Assembly: GCA_009760855.2 (NCBI GenBank)
Contig: WPIO01000002.1
Coordinates: 14,256,001 to 14,320,000, forward strand
DNA: 64,000 nt
Source of the DNA: Cristatella mucedo
Taxonomy: Eukaryota; Bryozoa; Phylactolaemata; Cristatellidae
Reading direction: 5' to 3'
Position 1 is the stretch's first letter. The number at the start of each line of letters is the position of its first letter. Shown here piece by piece: positions 57,310 to 64,000 of the stretch. Both the position numbers and the translations under genes were made by a program. The notes beneath the pieces are model-generated. The model was not told the DNA's origin. It saw nothing but the letters and a program-made list of their open reading frames with translations, and searched no databases.

Positions 57310-58331
57310 CGTATTTTGAGTTCATGCATCTTTGCTCGTCAGCATCTTCACGTTTCACGGCACCAGCTAAACCTTAGATATTGCTTCCATTCTAGTTTAG
57401 TGCTCCGGACATACATAATATTCGCCAGACTTCTTAACTCAGTTTCTGGCTCTGCCACGACCTCTTCTCTGAAAAGGAAACGTTGCTTATATATAAACTA
57501 AGAAGTTGTAAATATGAGAAAATCCAGGTAATCGTATCCGCTGCCAGCAAAAGATTCGTCGGCATACGCAAGGGATCCAAAAGTGAGAGGCACCTGCCAT
57601 GCGGCTCCTGGATGCACTCTAGGGACTGTTGGAGCCCTGAAAGTAGCCCTCTCCCTTAAAGTAAAAGATAGAGCCAGCAACTGCTTTTCGCCTCGTTTGT
57701 CAACCGTACACTCTGACACCCACTGCCTGTTACTGCTTTAGGAGACCAAGACGACGACGAACCTCCTGATGGTAGTGCACCATTTGAATACTCTCCTACT
57801 GAGGTTTTGCATTTATAGAAGCTGTAAAATTGCTATTACCGGCTGTGCAGTACAGCTATTCGTGTTGAGCACTTGATTCTCGTAAGAGTTGCACTAGTTT
57901 TGCAGGTTAGAGGAGTCGTGTAAGAACTGTGTGTCTGTGAGTGTGTGTGTGTGTGTTTGTGTGTATGTACGTGTGTGCATGTTTATTGCTGTGTTCTAGA
58001 AAGGTACTGCGATATTTGAAAAGTGTAATATGATTTATTCCCTCTGATTTTTTTCAAATACTTTGGGCAATTATATTTTAAGGATGGCTTAAGGGGTATC
58101 ATTTGATGCCCAGAGGGCTCTGAAAGTTTAAAGTACGGTATTCAGAGGATCTTGACTTACGTTTCAATGCTGTAACTACGATCATATTTGATTTCTAAGT
58201 AATTGTTTGTACTTTGCGGAAATTTACTTATCGTTGTAGGAAGTAGAAGTAATTAGCTAGTAAAAAAAGAGGTGAATATAAATTAATGCAGCTATCCTAC
58301 TACTGACCGTACTTTGCAATTGGGAGGAAAT
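57310..58331. other. No recognised gene; short (GT)n
   Basis: 57515-57557 is the dispersed 43-bp repeat described at 52054. A GT-rich run lies at about 57930-57980. Nothing else recognised. Confidence 0.4.
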
Positions 58332-58750
58332 AATGGTGCCTACGAAGCAGACATCTCATATGTCTAGTGGAAGCGAGGGGCCAAGGAAAAAGATGGCGAC
58401 GAAAGCGACTCAAAGAGCGTGAACAAGCTGCACAGCTACAGGCCGGACATGGTGGCCGTGAGTCACGGATCCGTCGCTACAAAGAGAGCGGACGGTGCTT
58501 CTAACACGCAATTGGCCGTTACATCGCCGCCTGGTGAGGAGCTAAATCCCGCATCAGGCACTTGCGGTGAGATGACGGCTCGCTGATAAAGAGATAGGCA
58601 GCACTTCAAGATGAACCAGCGCTTTCAGATAATCGGCCGCTATTACCCTGAAGGGGGACAGCGAGGCGTGTCTAGCGTGCCTGCTCCAGGACAGCGACTT
58701 GCTTTCCCGTGCACGCGAACGACGTGACGACCGAGATCCGTCGAGATCGT
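58332..58750 (+). pseudogene. Histone H3 relic
   Basis: 58332-58490 reads like a heavily mutated H3 start (MVPTKQTSHMSSGSEGPRKK, then ATKATQRA and a stop), with TACAGGCCGGACATGGTGGC as the RYRPGTVA region. 58610-58735 still aligns with the H3 3' half (GATGAACCAGCGCTTTCAGA and on to CGCGAACGACGTGACGACC). Much older than the other copies. Confidence 0.8.
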
Positions 58751-58870
58751 CCGAGACGCGTAAGACCTATCACTACCGGAACGGTACAGAGACGCCAACC
58801 TGCAAGCTGCCCGTTTGGCGCCTGGTGGGCGAGATCGCGAACCGGGCGGAGAGTGTCCTGCTTGACGGCC
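58735..58870 (+). pseudogene. Second H3 relic fragment
   Basis: After the end of the first relic, GAGATCCGTCGAGATCGTCC, then CGGAACGGTACAGAGACGCC and TGGTGGGCGAGATCGCGAAC, align again with the H3 middle ([14 protein letters not shown] to VREIAQD). The order 5' part, 3' part, middle part means at least two H3 copies were joined here. Confidence 0.7.
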
Positions 58871-58950
58871 ATTGATCCTCTCAATGTGCAGATTGCGAAA
58901 ACGCTTGACCTTCGCCGGACGGCAAGGGGCAGGAGCCGCCGCCGCCGCCC

Positions 58951-58952
<2 letters not shown>

Positions 58953-59044
<92 letters not shown>
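58953..59044. repeat. (AT)n microsatellite
   Basis: About 46 AT units. The open frames across it are artefacts. Confidence 0.97.
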
Positions 59045-59046
<2 letters not shown>

Positions 59047-59089
59047 GAGCCGAAACCTTGGTTTCGAAGTGACGACTCAAGGCGACGTA

Positions 59090-59090
<1 letters not shown>

Positions 59091-59121
<31 letters not shown>
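59091..59121. repeat. (AT)n microsatellite
   Basis: About 15 AT units, abutting the tail of the SINE that follows. Confidence 0.95.
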
Positions 59122-59123
<2 letters not shown>

Positions 59124-59258
59124 CGTTTTATAACACCCTAAGAGAACTTAACCTCTATTCAGGCGCTTTGCATAGGCCACATGGCTCGAGCCCACGACCT
59201 CGGCCTGACATTGGTCGGTGCAAACACCTTAACCACTGGGCAAAACCAGCGAGGCGGC
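59122..59258 (-). mobile_element. SINE family A copy
   Basis: The complement has head GCTGGTTTTGCCCAGTGGTT, B box GGTCGTGGGCTCGAGCC and a tail with GAGGTTAAGTTCTCTTAGGG. The (AT)n at its 3' side may derive from its own AT-rich tail. Confidence 0.85.
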
Positions 59259-59399
59259 GAAGTGAAGGCAAGCGAAGTGTCTCCTAAATTCGCTGATTCC
59301 CACATATTGTCGATCGGCCAGAATGGCAGTGGGGGCGGGGGCTGCCGGGAATAGTTGTCAGCTACCAGGCTCCACCCTCTTGCCTGCTTGGCTTTAATT

Positions 59400-59550
59400 G
59401 GGAGAACGAGTAGCCAACAGTCTGTTGGCCACCGAATGCGTACCGAAAGCCGCTCAGGCTGTGAGTTCGCAAAACTCTCCTGCGTAACACCCGCTTAGCC
59501 TTTATGGCTTTGTGGAGTTACAGACGGAGATACATTACATTACATAAAAT
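59400..59550 (+). mobile_element. LINE 3' end (same subfamily as 1-480)
   Basis: Aligns with 43330-43460: CTGTTGGCCACCGAATGCGT, then ACAGACGGAGATACATTACA. Only the 3' untranslated end is present. Confidence 0.75.
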
Positions 59551-59811
59551 GCCCCACAATCCATGGGACCCGAGGCGGTAGGCTGGTTGAGTCATCAGTG
59601 GTGCCACCGATGACTACTTTGGTCTCCACTGTCGAATAAGCTGCTCTATATCTGCGATACCCTCGGTGACTCCGACAGTGACTGCACACCTTCCTCCCTG
59701 CTGGCCGTCTAGGGTAAGGGCCAAAGCCGTAGCTAGTAAAAAAGAAGCAAGTTCTTGCTGCGATGTGAAAAGGCCCGTCCAATCACTGAGTCTTATGACG
59801 CATTCATGTCG
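59551..59811. other. No recognised gene
   Basis: Short stretch between repeats; nothing recognised. Confidence 0.4.
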
Positions 59812-59819
59812 GTCTAAAG

Positions 59820-60221
59820 CAGGGGTCGGCAAACTTTTCTGACTACTAGGCCAGTCCAGGTGGTCAAGAAGGCACACTAGGCCAAAAGAAACCACGCCCA
59901 GTCCACAGGTTCGGTCGGAGCGCTCGTGGCCAGACGAACAGTTACATCAGGCGCACGGATGCCCACGACAACTCTAGGGGTAGACCTATATCGTCCCTCC
60001 CGGTCAGGCACTTCAGTTTCAAATAAGCGCCTGACGTCAGTTCTAAAAATAAACACGGTTCGCTGCTTGAGCTGCAACCGGCAGTAATGAAGGGGGGAGG
60101 GCAAGACTGCCACCATTAAATTAGGGCCGGATCCAACAATAAATAGCTAGGGGGCGTTAGGCCGGACTGGAGTAATTGCTAGGCCGGATCTGGCCCAAAG
60201 GCCAGAGTTTGCCGATCTCCG
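59820..60221. mobile_element. Non-autonomous hAT DNA transposon, 402 bp
   Basis: The left end is CAGGGGTCGGCAAACTTTTC. The right end, GCCAGAGTTTGCCGATCTCCG, is its imperfect inverted repeat. Perfect 8-base target duplications GTCTAAAG flank it (59812-59819 and 60222-60229), as hAT elements produce. No transposase frame is inside, so it is a MITE that would need a helper. Confidence 0.9.
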
Positions 60222-60376
60222 GTCTAAAGGTAGGTCTACTAAGTGCAAACTTGGAAAAGCATACAAAAGATCAGGACTGACTGTCCACCGACAGGCATAC
60301 GAGGACTACTGCAGATATGTCAATCAATCCTAGCAGTGGCCAAGTCTAGCCTCTGTAAAATAGTGTTGAATCAAAG

Positions 60377-61330
60377 ATGCACAATCTAAAAATGCTAATG
60401 TCGACAATTAACCATCTCCTAAACCGCTCCCAGGTTAGCTCCTTACCAAATGATCCCTGTGATGATCTAGCTGATCGCTTCTCTGGCATCTTCGTCATCT
60501 CGATAGACAAGACTAGGGAGCTCATCCCTAAGATTGCAGCATCCCCCCTGGAATCCTGTCCCTCAATTCTATGCAGCACATCAATGTCTACATTCAATGA
60601 GGCCACTAATGACCTCGTTCTGAAGCTCATATCCCTATCGAAGAAGACAACTAGTCCTCTGGACCTTATTCCCACTCTCCTGCCTCTACAACGCATTGAG
60701 CTGCTGCTGCCATCCATAAATAACATCATAAATGTGAGATTAGCCTCAGATCATGTCCCAGCACATTTCAAAAAGGCTGTAGTCAGGCCACTATTCAAGA
60801 AAGCAATACTAGACCGAGAGAACTTGAGTAATTTCCCCCTAGCCTCCCTTCTGCCGTTGGTATCAAAGACACTGGAAGAAGTGGCCGCAGACCAGCTGAA
60901 CTTATGTATTGAAACTTCACACCTTGCTAGTAAGTTCTAGTCTGCTTTTAGAGCTAATCACTACACCGAATCAGCATTGTTTCGGGTGTACAATGACCTA
61001 ACTAGGAATGCAGACGTGTGTAAAGTTTTGCTGCTTGCTTTACTCGATCTTTCGGCAGCTTTTTATACTATCGATCGCAAGTCCTTCTTGAGCGCCTCTA
61101 GTCTCGCCTGGGCATCACTGACACTGCTCTTCAATGGTTCAGGTCCTATCTCAGTGGGAGAGTCCAGAGTATTGATGTGAATGGACAAAGATTATCCAAG
61201 GTGCCTCTAAAATATGTTGTACCCCAGGACTCCGTGCTTGGTCCGGTTCTTTTCCCGGTGTATACTCTCCCTCCTGCCGATGTGATTGATAGGCACAATC
61301 TAGGCTTTCACTTCTATTGAGATGTCACTC
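60377..61330 (+). mobile_element. CR1/L2-like LINE reverse transcriptase, 5' half
   Basis: 187 codons from 60377 show the RT approach region (ASDHVPAHFKKAVVRPLFKK, then SLLPLVSKTLEEVAADQL). A stop follows, then FRANHYTESALFRVYNDLTR and LLALLDLSAAFYTIDR. The catalytic box at about 61310 is ruined (GFHFY, stop, DVTQ in place of YADDTQ). The reading is interrupted by nested SINEs and resumes at 61515. Confidence 0.85.
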
Positions 61331-61333
61331 AGT

Positions 61334-61514
61334 AGTGGTGTGCAGTAATGGCACACTAGGTAAGGCGGTAGCTTTTCACGAACTGTCCTAAGGTCGTGGG
61401 TTCGAATCCTGTGGTGGGCAATTTTTTTACTGCAGCTGCAAACGGTGGTGATAGCCATAAAGGCTTTTCTGCCGCTGTACAAAATAGGCTGTTAAATCAG
61501 CTAGTATTTTTGTA
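61334..61514 (+). mobile_element. SINE family B copy nested in the LINE
   Basis: Head AATGGCACACTAGGTAAGGC, B box GTCGTGGGTTCGAATCCTGT, body TGGTGATAGCCATAAAGGCT, tail GGCTGTTAAATCAGCTAGTA then T5. Complete copy. Confidence 0.85.
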
Positions 61515-61718
61515 CCCCTACTTTGATCTCTCTCAACCCTGCAGCCCGTCGAAATCTCTCGAGTATTAATGACATCAACACAGGAATGGCGATAAAGAGT
61601 CCCGTCATGGCTCCAGCCTACCTATCAGAAATACTCCTTCACCAGGCTAAGCATCGTACCACTAGCTTTTCGGAGTCTAAGCATCTACCTGTACCTCCAA
61701 CGAACGTCAAGTCCTTGG
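61515..61718 (+). mobile_element. LINE reverse transcriptase continuation
   Basis: After the SINE the LINE frame resumes (SPVMAPAYLSEILLHQAKHR, then TTSFSESKHLPVPPTNVKSL) with an internal deletion. It stops at the next SINE, at the same point where 48274-47702 continues GDRTFSSYAPKAW. Confidence 0.75.
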
Positions 61719-61840
61719 GCCCAGCCGTTAAGGTGCTCGCCCCGACCAAGGTCTGGGTGAGGTCGTGGGCTCGAGCCCCGAGGCACAAGTGAAACGCCTT
61801 AATAGAGATTAACTTCTCTTGGGACGCTATACAAATGCAT

Positions 61841-61845
<5 letters not shown>
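61719..61845 (+). mobile_element. SINE family A copy nested in the LINE
   Basis: A-box CCAGCCGTTAAGGTGCTCGC, B box GGTCGTGGGCTCGAGCC, tail TGGGACGCTATACAAATGCA, followed by (TA)n and (GA)n to about 61890. Confidence 0.85.
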
Positions 61846-61872
<27 letters not shown>

Positions 61873-61914
61873 CAGAGACAGAGAGGGTGATACCGCCTTT
61901 AGTTCGTATGATGA

Positions 61915-62020
61915 TAATAATAACAATGCACTTTTTAAAGCGCCCTCAGAGAACTCAATCTCTTTCTAGGCGCTTTACATTTGCTTCAAAGGGAAACGCG
62001 ATTGAATGGTGAGTGATATC
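61915..62020 (-). mobile_element. LINE 3' tail fragment
   Basis: Complement of the hairpin tail (AAAGCGCCCTCAGAGAACTC, then AATCTCTTTCTAGGCGCTTT), as at 47460-47510. Confidence 0.75.
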
Positions 62021-62029
62021 ATGCTTCAT

Positions 62030-62345
62030 GATCCCAAAGCCTAGAAAGCACTTCCGACCTACGCCTTGACATACCCTGACTTGACCACATTTAAAAAGAA
62101 ACTAAAAACACGTTGTGTGCCTATGAGTGCCAACACTGTAGATGTTGCCGATAACCATATTTGTATGTTGACCCTGTGCACGTCCACCTCTAACCATGTT
62201 AGGCATGTTGCTTATTGAACCATGCTACTGCTCACAATTCGATCAGCCTTTTTTGCACCAAATGTAACGTGCCTAGTAAGCGATTGAGTTCTCTGAGAGG
62301 GAAACACGGAAACACCAAATGTATCTTTATTATTATTATTGTTAT
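62030..62345 (+). mobile_element. LINE 3' end continuation
   Basis: It reads like the end of the LINE frame (TYPDLTTFKKKLKT-like near 62075-62110), then the 3' region to GCCTAGTAAGCGATTGAGTT and ATT repeats. The hairpin's second arm is lost. Confidence 0.65.
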
Positions 62346-62652
62346 TATTATTATAGGGTCTAAGTGGTCGCCAATGAATGCTGGCTGTCATTTCCCACTG
62401 TATTGCTGGTTGTCGTGCGAATGACCTGCAGCTAATACCTAATGCTAAGTCTTAACTCTTCTTCCTCCTCACTGTTTGTGGCTGACAAAAGGCTCGATCT
62501 TGCAAACGCCACTGTAAACGCTCAGTCAACCATATCGCCATAGGCCTACTGCCGTCAGCATTTCGCAAGGGCACCATATTGCCAGCAAGCTGTGCCTTTT
62601 CATAACCTGGGCATACGATTTTCGTTGGCGTCATGATGCTTGGGGGGGCACG
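62346..62652. other. No recognised gene
   Basis: Nothing recognised. Confidence 0.4.
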
Positions 62653-62801
62653 ATAGCTATCAGCTATCAGCTATCAGCTATCAGCTATCAGCTATCAGCT
62701 ATCAGCTATCAGCTCTCAGCCATCAGCCATCAGCCATCAGCCATCAGCCATCAGCCATCAGCCATCAGCCATCAGCCATCAGCTATCAGCTATCAGCTAT
62801 A
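62653..62801. repeat. 7-bp minisatellite, (CTATCAG)n / (CCATCAG)n
   Basis: About 21 tandem copies of a 7-base unit in three blocks: CTATCAG units, then CCATCAG units, then CTATCAG again. The order suggests local expansion of two unit variants. Confidence 0.95.
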
Positions 62802-63233
62802 TCAGTGATAGCTTGAACAGTCCATAAGGCACGGCCGGACAGCAAGCGTTTCTTTCGCGAGCTACGGAGCCTGACTGGACGCTCTGCCAATTCTGTGCAC
62901 TCGTAGCACCTCGCGTACCAGCCTGCGATAAGTATGGACAAACGAGCCTTTCCAAGCCAGTCCACGTAGATACTGTAGTCACTGGGCAGCTGCGAATCGT
63001 GCCAGCAGGAGGGCCGGGCCACTTTTACCGTTCATCATCCGGCTGGAGGGTAGATTGACTAATGGGAGCGTAATAAATTGCGCTCGCTGAACCAGGATGG
63101 ATTTCCGAGAGCTGACAGACATTCGATTGCTTGGCTGGCCACGCCCCTTCCTCGTTTAGCAATCGTCCACGTGCGGCCAGCTATTCCTCCGTGAGTCGGA
63201 GGCGGGGGGGGGGGGGGGGAGTCACACGAACGC
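62802..63233. other. Upstream of second ITPA exon
   Basis: Contains a CCAAT-like ACTAATGGGAGCG and a G tract of 15 or more at 63204-63219 just before the start codon. No TATA box is seen. Confidence 0.35.
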
Positions 63234-63314
63234 ATGGATAAAACGGTCCGCGTCGTTACGTCGAATGCCGGAAAGCTGAAGGAGATTGTCGCTATACTCG
63301 GCGACTCCTTGCAG
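63234..63314 (+). CDS. Second ITPA-family gene, exon 1 only
   Basis: From ATG 63234 there are 27 codons reading VRVVTSNAGKLKEIVAILGD near the start and GDSLQ at the end, then a GT donor (CAG then GTACCG). This matches exon 1 of the ITPA gene at 13254 in length (27 codons), phase (0) and sequence ([13 protein letters not shown] there). The G of the TGN nucleotide-binding motif is S here, which occurs elsewhere in this superfamily. Exon 2 is not in the remaining 686 bases, so the gene continues beyond the window or is a fragment. Confidence 0.85.
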
Positions 63315-64000
63315 GTACCGTAGCTTCACTCTCGAAGCGCTAGCCGTGGACGCTCGCCGAGGCTCTAGTTCCGTTCCGAGCATGCAGCAGCCTAGCTGCT
63401 GAAGTGGTCGCCTGTTGCAGTGGTCGCTTGTCGCAATGCCTGCCCTCGCCTGAAGATGCCGCTTAACCCGCGGCCGCTGCATAGTTCGTGGACATGTACG
63501 GCGTCACGGCAAAAGGCGAGTCCTCAAATCCTTAAAGGCAGGCGACCGGGATGCGGGGGCGGCTGCTCAGGGGCCTTGGCGCGAGTCTACGTGGCTGGCC
63601 TGAGATTGCCTGGTCTAGTCGAAGGGTGCTTGGTCCCTGTTGGAACTGCCTGACCTGGGTGCGTTCGCCCCGTCACTACTTTCCAGAAAAAGCCCAGCCC
63701 TTACTTCCACGAAGTAGTCCTTCACAAGCGGCTTAAGCTACTGCACCCAAGCAACAACGAGGCTGCGGTAGATTTGACTTCGATTGGCGTGCTAGCTCGA
63801 CGGGCAAGCAGAGCTCTGTTGGCTGAGGCATCTTTCCTGGAAGCAAAGTAAAGAGGATTGATGGCACTCGCGCCAAGCGCCAGAGGCAGTGTTGGGTGGT
63901 AAGTCGACTGGCAGGTAGGTCGGCTTTTCAAATAAAATCACTTCGATGTTAACGGTGAAAATACGTTAAGAGTGAAATGTGTGTGCCTGTTCAGTCCGGA
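63315..64000 (+). other. Probable intron 1 of the second ITPA gene
   Basis: No ITPA exon 2 motif (LPEYQG or LCFNALGG) is found. Open frames of 60-80 codons are unsupported. Confidence 0.5.

Noticed and set aside
58643-59287. Open frames with Tyr-Ile repeats
   Set aside because: They come from translation of (AT)n. Parts outside the repeat are frames across the H3 relics.
62653-62801. Regular repeat array that might recall a CRISPR
   Set aside because: The unit is 7 bases with no spacers, in animal DNA. It is a minisatellite.

Overview
This window is nuclear DNA from an invertebrate animal. The evidence is intron-split genes, replication-type histone genes with 3' stem-loops, tRNA-derived SINEs, CR1/L2-like LINE fragments and long (GA)n, (CT)n and (AT)n arrays. 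The histone H2B N-terminus looks most like spiralian or chelicerate H2B, but I cannot name the phylum.

Layout. 1-3290 holds a divergent H2A/H2B pair inside an arm that recurs, inverted and nearly identical, at 40125-43441. Between the arms lie the ITPA gene (three exons, 13254-19090), dispersed repeats, and an AT-rich block at 23264-37545 that is a decayed Polinton/adintovirus-like endogenous virus. From 43990 on are a divergent H4/H3 pair with a truncated H3, and further histone relics at 51000-51420, 53623-54689 and 58332-58870. Pieces of a second virus of the same class lie at about 46000-49000 and 55600-57300. The window ends with the first exon of a second ITPA gene at 63234.

The viral block carries a packaging ATPase, adenain-type protease, double-jelly-roll capsid protein, two penton-like proteins, a core protein, a lambda-exonuclease-type nuclease, a retroviral-type integrase, two phage-like fibre genes, zinc-binding proteins and an HNH-AP2 endonuclease. 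It has no DNA polymerase. A polymerase relic is present in the second virus, where a LINE splits it. Most virion genes carry frameshifts or stops, but the ATPase, the zinc-ribbon gene and several small genes remain open. Host LINE or SINE insertions inside viral genes show that these are old germline copies.

The points I would look at first are: (1) in-frame TGA codons in the viral genes that repeatedly fall where glycine is expected; (2) a TATAGAA-ATG start motif, with one pair of divergent start codons only 9 bases apart; (3) the phage-like HNH-AP2 endonuclease; (4) the 3.3-kb inverted histone arms; (5) an H3 with S10V and K27R changes; (6) a SINE family sharing its 3' hairpin with the resident LINE.
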